Counted from the stretch's first letter, positions 1 through 5,841 are shown. The stretch: 7,633 nt of DNA from an uncultured Bacilli bacterium (GCA_944331815.1 CALVIQ010000084.1:1-7633); one strand, 5' to 3'. Numbers and translations: made by a program. Notes: generated by a model not told the origin, from the letters alone.

Positions 1-254
1 ACTTCATTATCCTTTAACTTAATATCACTTATACTTTTCACCAGTTGAATATTTCTAGTTTTTATACCAAGACTCTTTAATAATTCTCTATAAGGTAAAT
101 AATATATATTTTCTAATGAACATTTGGCTTCATCAATTGAATAATAATTATTGGCAATTATATATATAGGGTCAATCTCAAAATATTTAACCATATTATA
201 TATGCAAGAAAATCGACAATTTGTGTAAGCATCATTAAATATATCATTTTTCAT
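1..254 (-). CDS. N-terminal part of a possible BtrH-like / papain-like acyltransferase (runs off left edge)
   Basis: An open frame runs leftward from an ATG at 254-252 to the window edge (84 codons), preceded by a perfect GGAGG at 265-261. It begins MKNDIFNDAYTNCRFSCIYN and continues with VKYFEIDPIY and a later YLPYRELLKSLGIKT stretch. The start overlaps the end of the phosphopantetheinyl transferase gene by 11 bases, so the two are probably translationally coupled and one operon. A Cys-rich opening followed by a hydrophobic helix is reminiscent of BtrH-type N-terminal domains, which move acyl groups from carrier proteins, or of bacteriocin/NRPS-associated papain-fold proteins. The resemblance is by eye and faint. 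Being coupled to an enzyme that activates carrier proteins fits a role in carrier-protein chemistry. The catalytic His and Asp would lie outside the window. Presence of a gene is firm; function is tentative. Confidence 0.6.
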   Translation of the reverse strand, partial: MKNDIFNDAYTNCRFSCIYNMVKYFEIDPIYIIANNYYSIDEAKCSLENIYYLPYRELLKSLGIKTRNIQLVKSISDIKLKDNE

Positions 255-786
255 ATATTACCTCCACTTCCAAATTTAAATCTTTACTGCATACAGTAAT
301 AATATAATTTGTATAATTAATTGTCTTAAAAAAGGTATCATATTTATAAAAATTATTATCAATAAAATTGAGTTTCCTAAAGTTTTTATCTATACCAGTT
401 CCTTTGAATTTTACAAAAGCCTCTTTATATGTCCATAACTTCGTAAATTCATAATTCTTATTATTACTATTATTTATAAAATCAAATTCGCTTTTAGAAT
501 ATATTCTCTTTACAATTTTTTCGTCATATTTTTTTATTTTTTCTACATCAATACCGAGATTATAATCAGATATGCCAACGATTGCTAATTCATTAGAATA
601 AGAAAAACTAATTTTTTTTTGATTGTTTTTTATGTAGGGTTTTCCATTTTTATCATAAATAATATCATCTTTTAAGATATTAATATTAAAGTATTCATTC
701 AACTTATTAATTAATATATTTATTAAAAAACTATGTTTTTGATTTCGAACTAAATCACCATTAAATTTACATATTATTATTTTCAT
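244..786 (-). CDS. 4'-phosphopantetheinyl transferase, Sfp type
   Basis: This 180-residue cytosolic enzyme should move the phosphopantetheine arm of coenzyme A onto a serine of acyl or peptidyl carrier proteins. The family signatures are clear: GKPYI (48-52), GIDVE (78-82) with Mg-binding Asp80 and Glu82, and WTYKEAFVKFKGTG (118-131) with the third acidic residue Glu122. It is shorter than Sfp (about 224 residues). At the usual SHS motif it reads FSYSN (61-65), so the His that contacts CoA in Sfp appears replaced. The frame could open at a TTG at 819, but the ATG at 786 is preferred: it has a GGTGA box just upstream and leaves a leader of about 45 bases after the predicted transcription start. 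It ends in TGA inside the start of the next gene. Coupling to that gene, rather than to fatty-acid genes, suggests secondary metabolism more than housekeeping AcpS. Confidence 0.9.
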   Translation of the reverse strand: MKIIICKFNGDLVRNQKHSFLINILINKLNEYFNINILKDDIIYDKNGKPYIKNNQKKISFSYSNELAIVGISDYNLGIDVEKIKKYDEKIVKRIYSKSEFDFINNSNNKNYEFTKLWTYKEAFVKFKGTGIDKNFRKLNFIDNNFYKYDTFFKTINYTNYIITVCSKDLNLEVEVIYEK

Positions 787-804
787 GATCACCACATTTA
801 AATC

Positions 805-837
805 AAGCAACAATATCAAGTATTTAATTTGTTGCTT
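805..837. promoter_or_regulatory. 9-bp inverted repeat at the start of transcription of the PPTase operon
   Basis: AAGCAACAA (805-813) and TTGTTGCTT (829-837) form a perfect inverted repeat with a 15-base spacer, directly downstream of the predicted -10 box. Placement over the expected transcription start suggests an operator. A hairpin in the 5' leader is the alternative; there is no T-tract, so it is not a terminator. Confidence 0.5.
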
Positions 838-866
838 ATACTAGCATATAATATGAATTTTGTCAA
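838..866 (-). promoter_or_regulatory. Sigma-A type promoter of the PPTase operon
   Basis: Read on the minus strand, a perfect TTGACA (866-861) is followed after 17 bases by TAGTAT (843-838). It lies downstream of the XRE repressor gene's stop, giving the PPTase pair a promoter of its own. An imperfect inverted repeat overlaps the -35 box: GAATTTTGTC (855-864) against GATAAAATTC (876-885), 9 of 10 paired. That could be a second operator or a weak end-of-transcript hairpin for the repressor gene. Confidence 0.7.
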
Positions 867-895
867 TTATATCAAGATAAAATTCAATCTTATGT

Positions 896-1426
896 TTAAT
901 ATAAATTAATTCTGCTTTGTAATTTACTATAATCATATTTGTGTTCTGCTAATTCTAATTTATCAAAAGCATACTTTATATCTTTAATTGCTTTATCTAT
1001 CGTGTATAGACTATCTTTATTATCTTTCATTATTTGTAAATGTTCCATTATATAAAATAGTTTTTGCCTTGCATCACTAATTTTTTTTCTTTTTTTAGTA
1101 TCAAAATCTAATAAATCCAATCCTGATTTTTTATATTGTTCTATCAAGTCTTTTAAATCTCTACTAGATTTATTTGGATATTTATCTTTAGAAAAATAGA
1201 AAAGCATTTTATCATAACCTGCTACCTTTAATAGTTTTTGTAATGACATATCTAAAGTCTCAGCAATTTTTCGTAGATCATCTATATCTACTTTTTTTAT
1301 TTTCCCATTAATTAAATCATTTAAAGTACTTCTACTTATACCTATTAATTTAGCAAGTTCTCTTTGAGAAATTCCTTTTTCAATTCTTGCAGATTCAATT
1401 AAATTCTTAAGTTCTTCTGAGTTCAT
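896..1426 (-). CDS. XRE-family (CI-like) DNA-binding repressor
   Basis: This 176-residue protein has an N-terminal HTH_3 domain at about residues 8-68 (IEKGISQRELAKLIGISRST then LNDLINGKIKKVDIDDLRKI). A lysine-rich, probably all-helical tail of about 105 residues follows. No S24 peptidase domain (no Ser-Lys self-cleavage signature) and no ImmA-like metalloprotease neighbour are seen, so RecA-triggered self-cleavage is not supported. The start is ATG at 1426-1424 with a weak purine-rich site upstream. It is divergent from three rightward genes that include an integrase, the classic position for the immunity repressor of an integrative element or prophage. It should bind the 1475-1570 intergenic region, where TCGGAC boxes flank both promoters. 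Unlike the genes it faces, it is fully intact, so it may have been kept for another purpose or the decay may be recent. Family assignment is firm, target is inferred. Confidence 0.85.
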   Translation of the reverse strand: MNSEELKNLIESARIEKGISQRELAKLIGISRSTLNDLINGKIKKVDIDDLRKIAETLDMSLQKLLKVAGYDKMLFYFSKDKYPNKSSRDLKDLIEQYKKSGLDLLDFDTKKRKKISDARQKLFYIMEHLQIMKDNKDSLYTIDKAIKDIKYAFDKLELAEHKYDYSKLQSRINLY

Positions 1427-1482
1427 TTAATCACTTCTTTCTTCCCTTTTTTTCTTTCATAATTTAATTTTATCACTTTTTT

Positions 1483-1511
1483 ATCATAACTTCTATATTT
1501 TCGGACAAAAA
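1483..1511 (-). promoter_or_regulatory. Candidate promoter of the XRE repressor
   Basis: On the minus strand TTTTTG (1511-1506) lies 17 bases before TATGAT (1488-1483). The -35 is poor and overlaps a TCGGACA box, as expected for an autoregulated repressor gene. A 9-bp inverted repeat, CACTTTTTT (1474-1482) and AAAAAAGTG (1507-1515), brackets the same stretch. Confidence 0.35.
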
Positions 1512-1567
1512 AGTGTTGACATCTTTTTCGGACGGCATTATATTTAAATTCTCCTAGGTATCGGACA
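1501..1567 (+). promoter_or_regulatory. Three TCGGAC boxes, probable repressor operators
   Basis: TCGGACA occurs at 1501-1507 and 1561-1567, and TCGGACG at 1528-1534, all on the plus strand. The first lies upstream of the rightward -35, the second inside the promoter spacer and the third just after the -10. I find no other TCGGAC in the window. Three copies of a GC-rich hexamer in 67 bases of AT-rich DNA around a divergent promoter are best read as binding sites for the neighbouring XRE protein. Confidence 0.55.
1516..1544 (+). promoter_or_regulatory. Near-consensus rightward promoter of the decayed element
   Basis: TTGACA (1516-1521), a 17-base spacer, then TATATT (1539-1544). It is followed by AAAGGAGG (about 1577-1584) and the ATG at 1591. 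The promoter and ribosome binding site remain in good order although the genes they serve are broken. Confidence 0.75.
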
Positions 1568-1590
1568 CAATTGTAGAAAGGAGGATTTGT

Positions 1591-1836
1591 ATGAAATTAT
1601 TTAAGAAATAATTTGCCAATGATTATGTAATACCTAAAGATTAATCAGTTAGTGCTATAGGTATGTTTAAATCTCTATTAGTTAGATCTGATGATGAACT
1701 AGAGAATAGCGACCTCTACTGTCTTAGTAATGATAGTAGAAAAGATGTTACTCTAGCATTTAGAGAATTAAGAAAAAAGAAATATATTATTTAGATTATA
1801 CATATTACATTTATGTATCACCACAAAAAAATTAAT
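1591..1836 (+). pseudogene. Broken small winged-helix/HTH phage-type protein
   Basis: A strong AAAGGAGG precedes ATG 1591, but the frame stops after MKLFKK (TAA 1609). Read through, the same frame gives FANDYVIPKD, a second TAA, then SVSAIGMFKSLLVRSDDELE and SNDSRKDVTLAFRELRKKKY before a TAG. Shifting frame at about 1791 recovers LDYTYYIYVSPQKN and a natural TAA at about 1834-1836. The rebuilt product is about 80 residues. The pattern of a short helix, a loop, 'SNDSRKDV..AFREL' and a basic 'KKYI' strand matches the winged-helix domains that open many phage or plasmid replication-initiator and HTH proteins; I infer DNA binding only. At least two internal stops and one frameshift make it a pseudogene. 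It was the first gene of the rightward operon controlled by the divergent repressor. Confidence 0.65.
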
Positions 1837-1841
1837 TAGGA

Positions 1842-2231
1842 TGGAGGTCTGCAGAAGAGACATTAAATTTGATAGCTAAGCAATGGTGCACCCTAGAAGA
1901 TATTATGAAGTTAGGATATCTAGGAAGAAATTCTGCACTAAAGACTAAAAAGAAGATAAAAGATAAGTTAGAAAAACAAGGTTATTTTATTCAAAGTCTG
2001 TTGTTCCAACTAAAGAAGTTGTGCATTCTTTGATATTGTTATACCTTATCTAGAATCTAGAGTTTCAAGAAAAAATTTCAAAATAAGATATACTATCTTA
2101 CTTCTAAAATATTTGATATTCTTCATATACCCTATACCTGGTATGAGGCAAATGATATTGATTATGCTATTGGTACAACAAAAGATTATTTAAAAAAACA
2201 TTCAAAATCTAAAGATGATTTTGAAAGATGA
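1842..2231 (+). pseudogene. Broken excisionase-like helix-turn-helix gene
   Basis: No intact frame exists, but pieces of one protein appear in successive frames. EETLNLIAKQWCTLEDIMKL, GYLGRNSALKTKKKIKDKLE and KQGYFIQS lie in one frame (1854-1997). SVVPTKEVVHS follows in a second, DIVIPYLESRVSRKN in a third, and KIYYLTSKIFDILHIPYTWY through KDYLKKHSKSKDDFER to TGA 2229-2231 in a fourth segment. The order 'DIMKLG ... A ... IKDKLEKQGY ... VPTKEV' resembles the small HTH/DUF3173-like proteins next to Tn916-type integrases, suggesting a directionality or excision factor; that is by eye. GGAGGT at 1844-1849 may be the old ribosome binding site, but no convincing start survives. About 125 residues are recoverable, with at least three frameshifts. 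It sits between the broken winged-helix gene and the integrase. Confidence 0.6.
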
Positions 2232-2315
2232 TTTATAATATTTACCATTTGTATGATAAGATAATATTGTTACGAACTGGCATATTTATAAATTCCAACA
2301 AAGGAGGAACGATAT

Positions 2316-3422
2316 ATGGGAATATATAAATTACCTAAAAACCAATGGACTAAAGATGGTAGTAAGTATAAATTTTATTGGAGCGAAAAAGATTAGAGTG
2401 GAAAATGGAAAAAGAAATTTTCACAAGCCTATAAAACTAAATTGGATACAATGAATGCTGAAAGAAAGTTTTTAAATGACAAGGTTAAATTCGGTGGAGA
2501 TATTGATATGACATTTGGTACTCTTACCGACCAATATATTGAATCACAAAAAAATAAAGTTCGTAGAAGAACTATGGAAACATATTTAAAGAGAAGAAAA
2601 TATTTAACTAGTTTTAAAAATGTTAAATTAAAAGATATGGATGGTAATCTATATCATAGGTTTCAACAAGAACTATGGGATAAACCTATTAAATGTTCTA
2701 GTAGAAATGATATTCAAAAGTTTCTTAAGATTATTCTTAACTGGGGTATGAAAATGTATGATATTAATTTAATGCGTTTTTATAAGAAAATAGAATTCTT
2801 CAAAGATCCTAATGGAATGAAAGAAGAAAAAGATGTTTATACTTTTGAAGAATTTCAAAAATATATTACTGGTGCTACTAATCTAAATAATAAGACAATG
2901 TTTGAAATGTTATATTATTGTGGGCTTCGTAGAGGTGAATGTTGTGGACTTCAATGGTCTGATATAGATTGGAATAATAAGCTTGTATCAATTACTAAAC
3001 AAGCTAATAGTGTTAAAGATAGTCAAAAATATTATAAACTAACGCCACCTAAAACTCAAAAGAATATTAGAACATTACCTCTTACTGATGTTTTATACCA
3101 TGATTTAGTAAATCTTTATAATGAGAAAAAGAAATACTATGGATTTAAAAAAAATGGTTTATCTTTGGAGAGTTAGATCCATTAATATTTGGAATGATGT
3201 CTAGAATTAGTTGTAAAATTGCAAAAAATGCTGATATTAGAAGAATACCACTACACTCTTTTAGACATAGTTGTGAATCACTTTTAATTACCAGTAACAA
3301 CTGTATCTAAGTATTTAGGACATGCTAGTACTAAAGAAACATTAGATACTTATACTCACATGTTTCAAAATAATCTATCTGATGTAAAAAATAACATAGA
3401 TAATTTAACTCTTAGTATTTAA
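2316..3422 (+). pseudogene. int: Tyrosine recombinase / phage-type integrase, inactivated
   Basis: AAGGAGG (2301-2307) precedes ATG 2316. The protein opens MGIYKLPKNQWTKDG and then meets TAG at 2394-2396. The same frame runs on to TAG 3174-3176, covering an arm-binding-like N-terminus, a core-binding domain (from FGTLTDQYIESQKNKV) and the first part of the catalytic domain with its first Arg in CGLRRGECCGLQW. At the A-run near 3147-3154 the frame changes, giving WFIFGELDPLIFGMMSR and the HxxR motif in LHSFRHS. Near 3290 a second shift, with some residues missing, restores the original frame: VTTVSKYLGHASTKETLDTY with the active-site Tyr in DTYTHMF, ending at TAA 3420-3422. Every catalytic motif is present, but spread over frames. 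Rebuilt length is about 365 residues, close to Tn916/phage-type integrases (about 370-400). The enzyme is almost certainly dead unless the reading is faulty. Confidence 0.9.
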
Positions 3423-3445
3423 ATAAACTTAAATAAATAATAAAT

Positions 3446-3468
3446 TTGGTATCTGGCTTAGTATCTAG
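3446..3468 (+). repeat. Direct repeat pair after the integrase, possible recombinase sites
   Basis: TTGGTATCTGG (3446-3456) and TTAGTATCTAG (3458-3468) match at 9 of 11 positions with a 12-base period, 24 bases past the integrase stop. Short direct repeats in this place are typical of integrase arm-type sites near an attachment site. No matching core was found to the left, so the element's other end is not identified. Confidence 0.4.
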
Positions 3469-3508
3469 AAAATCAAAAATCTCGAGAAACACTTATAAAA
3501 CAAAAAGT

Positions 3509-3570
3509 GATAGGCCTCTCGGCCTATCTTCAGGGGGGACTTTATTACTAGTTTTCCCTGATTTAATCAG
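3509..3570. repeat. Cluster of three adjacent inverted repeats
   Basis: GATAGGCC (3509-3516) and GGCCTATC (3521-3528) form a perfect 8-bp stem with a TCTC loop. TCAGGG (3530-3535) pairs with CCCTGA (3556-3561), and CTGATT (3558-3563) with AATCAG (3565-3570). The first hairpin is a strong GC-rich stem but lacks a T-tract, so a classic terminator is not certain. Position next to an integrase suggests an attachment region or the old host terminator into which the element inserted. Confidence 0.5.
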
Positions 3571-3827
3571 TTTATTTTACTATTTATTTTAAACCTTTTT
3601 AGCTTTTTAGAGAGCTTTAAAGTTTTTCACAGTTTAATTTTATAAGGCATAAATAAGTCATAAATCATTTATTAGTTTATTTTATCTATTAGGACACCTT
3701 TTTAAATTTATGGTATATGTAATTTATAAATATTATATTACTATTATATCATTATTATTGCTATATTAGAAGATATATTATTTATAATATAAAACTTATT
3801 ATAATTGAAAGGTGTTGAATTTAAAAT

Positions 3828-4552
3828 ATGACAGTAGATGCAAAAAAAGAAGTATTAAAATATATGATATTAAACGATAGGTATTTTCGTGATACTTATT
3901 CCTATAAACTATTAAGATACAGATATTTTGATAATGTAATCAATAATATAAGTGAAATATCACTTAATTATAAAATGTTATAGAAAATGATAAAATACAA
4001 GCTAATCAATTTCTAGATTTATTAGAGTTATTTATAAAAATAGTTAAAGAAAGATTTTTCAATGTTTATCATATAGAATTCTTACTTAGTGAATTAATAC
4101 AAACAAATAAAGAAATGGTAGAAGATTACTTAGTAAGCAAATATAATGTTAATGATGAAACTAATTTATATTTATTAAAGGATAAGATATATAAAATTAT
4201 TATAAACAATTTCATAAGTAATGCTAAATATGTACCTATAATATCTTCATTACTAGCAGAACATTATATAGATATTAAACCTATTAATGAATACACATAC
4301 GAAGAAGTAACAAAAATAATTACTATATTATCTGATATTGTGTTCTCTCAACGAGGTAGAGGAAAATATCAATATTTATTTGAAAATATGGAAATCAATT
4401 TAACTCATAATATTAAAATGAGAAAAGAAAGAAAGAAAAATTTCGACGAAAAAAAATATACACAAGAATTTATTTCTAGGTATATATCAAATTATGAGTC
4501 TATTATAACTACATATAAAAACAAAGAAAAATATATTAAACATTTTAAATAA
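3828..4552 (+). pseudogene. Unrecognised protein gene carrying a one-base frameshift
   Basis: ATG 3828 opens MTVDAKKEVLKYMILNDRYF and runs 51 codons to TAG 3981-3983. Continuing in the next frame from about 3974 gives VIENDKIQANQFLDLLELFI and reads without a break to TAA 4550-4552, passing through a methionine at 4115. Loss of one A from the run at 3972-3975 explains the break, and the rejoined product would be about 241 residues. It is Lys/Tyr/Ile/Asn-rich and probably mostly helical, with no membrane segment, signal peptide or known motif. A conserved-looking FSQRGRGKYQYLFENM stretch lies near two-thirds along and a basic MRKERKKNFDEKK patch follows. I do not recognise the family. It could be a recent pseudogene, or a shorter protein could still be made from 4115 (145 residues). 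It converges on the small XRE gene with 31 bases between; no clear terminator separates them. Confidence 0.6.
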
Positions 4553-4583
4553 TGCTTTACTGACTATTCATATAGAGTGACTT

Positions 4584-4823
4584 TTATTTCTTCTTCAAGA
4601 CATCATTTATTTCACAATCTAAAGCCATAACTATTCTTGAAATAACATCTAAATCTACTCTTTTGATATTAGAATGATAATAACTTCTAATTGTGTTTAT
4701 AGATAAGTCGGTAATTTTGGATAAAAGGTTTTGAGATATACCTTTTGCTTCCATTATCGGCTTTATATCAACATAGAAAATATCATATTCTAATAATGGT
4801 GTATATTCTTTTCTCTTGCTCAT
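4584..4823 (-). CDS. Small XRE-family (Cro/CI-like) regulator
   Basis: This 79-residue protein is nearly all one HTH_3 domain (residues about 18-77): IKPIMEAKGISQNLLSKITD, then LSINTIRSYYHSNIKRVDLD and ISRIVMALDCEINDVL. Residues 1-17 form a short lead. Start ATG 4823-4821 is served by AAGGAG (4840-4835 on the minus strand) at a long 11-base spacing. There is no partner or cleavage domain, so it probably works as a simple DNA-binding switch like phage Cro or compact CI proteins. It is divergent from the operon starting at 5020, and the shared upstream region holds two ACATATGT palindromes that are good operator candidates. I see no convincing promoter for it on the minus strand. The SD lies in the loop of a 6-bp inverted repeat (GATACC 4826-4831, GGTATC 4850-4855). 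Family firm, targets inferred. Confidence 0.85.
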   Translation of the reverse strand: MSKRKEYTPLLEYDIFYVDIKPIMEAKGISQNLLSKITDLSINTIRSYYHSNIKRVDLDVISRIVMALDCEINDVLKKK

Positions 4824-4871
4824 CCGATACCAACTCCTTATAGATTAAAGGTATCATTTTACAGACTTTTT

Positions 4872-4898
4872 ACATATGTCATATATTTAACATATGTT
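4872..4898. promoter_or_regulatory. Twin ACATATGT palindromes, probable operator
   Basis: ACATATGT occurs at 4872-4879 and 4890-4897, starts 18 bases apart, the second extended to AACATATGTT (4889-4898). They sit just upstream of the -35 box at 4900 and between the divergent small XRE gene and the 5020 operon. A pair of self-complementary sites about two helical turns apart fits a cooperative XRE dimer. Confidence 0.55.
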
Positions 4899-4899
4899 A

Positions 4900-4929
4900 T
4901 TGACTTTATAATACACTATGTGATATAAT
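4900..4929 (+). promoter_or_regulatory. Strong promoter of the 5020 operon
   Basis: TTGACT (4900-4905), an 18-base spacer and a perfect TATAAT (4924-4929). Transcription should begin near 4936, giving a leader of about 84 bases before the ATG at 5020. Confidence 0.75.
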
Positions 4930-4935
4930 TATTTT

Positions 4936-4998
4936 GTCAGATAATGAAGTTTGATTAGCTGACGTAGTACGGGACAGCTAGTTTAGTGTCCCTTTTTT
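4936..4998 (+). ncRNA. Structured leader with terminator; attenuator or short terminated RNA
   Basis: From the predicted transcript start, three stems can form. GTCAG (4936-4940) pairs with CTGAC (4959-4963). TAGCTG (4956-4961) pairs with CAGCTA (4975-4980). GGGACA (4971-4976) pairs with TGTCCC (4987-4992), extended by an inner CTA/TAG, and is followed by TTTTTT. Stem 2 shares bases with both stem 1 and stem 3, so stems 1 and 3 can coexist but stem 2 excludes them. That is the layout of a terminator/antiterminator switch, or of a small RNA of about 60 bases with its own terminator. It does not match a riboswitch class I know. Confidence 0.5.
4971..4998 (+). terminator. Intrinsic terminator inside the leader of the 5020 operon
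   Basis: GGGACA (4971-4976) and TGTCCC (4987-4992) with an additional internal CTA/TAG pairing, then six T residues. It lies after the promoter and 22 bases before the gene start, so it must be read through for the operon to be expressed. Confidence 0.75.
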
Positions 4999-5019
4999 AA
5001 TTGTTGTAAAGGAGAAAAT

Positions 5020-5814
5020 ATGGAAAAAGAAGAAAAAATTATTTATTTATTACATACAATGTTAGATTCTTCAGAAGATACCTTAGAGGTTTATTCTAAT
5101 AAATTAGTTGTGAGGGGCAAGAAAAAAACTCTTGAATATAACTTTACTGATATAGAAAAAGCTTCAAACTCTATTACAGGAGACTTAAAGATTACTTTAA
5201 AAAATAAAAAAGTTGACTCATACATTATTGGAGATAGTAAAAAACTTAGAATTGAGGTTATTAATTACATTAACAATCAATTAACTAATATTAAAGCTGA
5301 AACTAACAATATTGAAAATAATAATTTTAAGGAGAATACACTAAATGAAGAACAAAATAATTTAAGTGATAAATCTTTAAAACAAACTAATGCAAATATT
5401 GATAATAATAAAAATAGTTCAAATATAGGTATTAAAATCATTTCTATCGTTATTTTAGTAATTATAGGTATATTTATATTTAATACATTTTTTAATGAAA
5501 ATGACACTAGTGATAATAAAGATGAAGAGCAGAACGAAAAAACAGATGATATGGTTGGAACATGGTATGCTTATGATGAATATGGTTTGAAAGAATATAA
5601 TAATTATATTGTTATTGATGGAAAAGGTAACTTTTATAATGTTGTTGGTGATTATTCTTTTTATAAAGATAGTGGAATTTACACAATAAATGATGATGAA
5701 GTTATATTCTATACTGATAGTAGTAAAAGTTCTGAATGGAGAGATTGTACTTTACAAACTTCTGATAAAATGTTTTGTGTAAAAGGTGCTTCCTTAACTT
5801 ATTATCAAAGATAG
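5020..5814 (+). CDS. Single-pass membrane protein: PH-like cytosolic head, lipocalin-like outer domain
   Basis: ATG 5020 follows AAGGAG (5009-5014) at an ideal five bases. Of 264 residues, 1-90 form a compact beta-rich domain (LEVYSNKLVVRGKKKTLEYN, then LKITLKNKKVDSYII and a helix) resembling bacterial PH-like/SHOCT-associated domains. Residues 91-135 are an Asn/Glu-rich, low-complexity linker. Residues 136-158 (IGIKIISIVILVIIGIFIFN) are one membrane helix. After an acidic spacer, residues 178-264 begin MVGTWYAYDEYG and look like the small beta-barrel 'GTW' domains found outside Gram-positive cells, with two Cys (243, 253). No signal peptide is seen. Lys/Asn residues flank the inner face and Asp/Glu the outer, consistent with N-in, C-out. 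It is first in an operon with a DUF4177 gene. Function is unknown; sensing or envelope signalling is a guess. Expression must pass the leader terminator. Confidence 0.8.
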   Translation: MEKEEKIIYLLHTMLDSSEDTLEVYSNKLVVRGKKKTLEYNFTDIEKASNSITGDLKITLKNKKVDSYIIGDSKKLRIEVINYINNQLTNIKAETNNIENNNFKENTLNEEQNNLSDKSLKQTNANIDNNKNSSNIGIKIISIVILVIIGIFIFNTFFNENDTSDNKDEEQNEKTDDMVGTWYAYDEYGLKEYNNYIVIDGKGNFYNVVGDYSFYKDSGIYTINDDEVIFYTDSSKSSEWRDCTLQTSDKMFCVKGASLTYYQR

Positions 5815-5841
5815 AAATATAGTGAATTGGAATAGTAAAAA

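Larger units (their letters stand above)
3423..3827. other. Gene-free AT-rich interval with structured left part
   Basis: I find no convincing gene on either strand in these 405 bases. The left third holds the direct repeats and inverted repeats listed separately. The middle has a weak hairpin-like stretch near 3594-3626 (two AGCT copies followed by TTTTT) and an 11-base AT-rich repeat, AGTTTATTTTA, at 3569-3579 and 3674-3684, both of which could be chance. The right end carries two TATAAT boxes (3783-3788 and 3800-3805) without good -35 partners, and GAAAGGTG at 3807-3814, presumably serving the gene at 3828. Confidence 0.5.

Noticed and set aside
787..819. TTG start extending the PPTase by 11 residues
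   Set aside because: The extra residues match nothing in the family, there is no ribosome site before the TTG and it would sit about 12 bases from the predicted transcript start; ATG 786 has GGTGA upstream.
1591..2396. Stop-codon reassignment or read-through as explanation for the internal TAA/TAG codons
   Set aside because: Intact genes here end normally at TAA (896-1426), TAG (5020-5814, 6720-7034) and TGA (PPTase), and the broken genes also carry frameshifts.
2442..3176. Integrase as an intact 244-residue protein from ATG 2442
   Set aside because: The true start with AAGGAGG is at 2316 in the same frame, and the 3176 end lacks the HxxR, GH and Tyr motifs, which follow in other frames.
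4821..4833. GGTATCGGA shared between 1557-1565 (plus) and 4831-4823 (minus) as a common regulator site
   Set aside because: Only one copy is near the TCGGAC cluster and the other coincides with a start codon region; a single 9-base match is too little.
5277..5507. Minus-strand open frame of 76 codons
   Set aside because: It lies entirely opposite the linker and membrane helix of the 5020 gene, whose ribosome site and domain structure are convincing; its hydrophobic content only mirrors that A/T-rich stretch.
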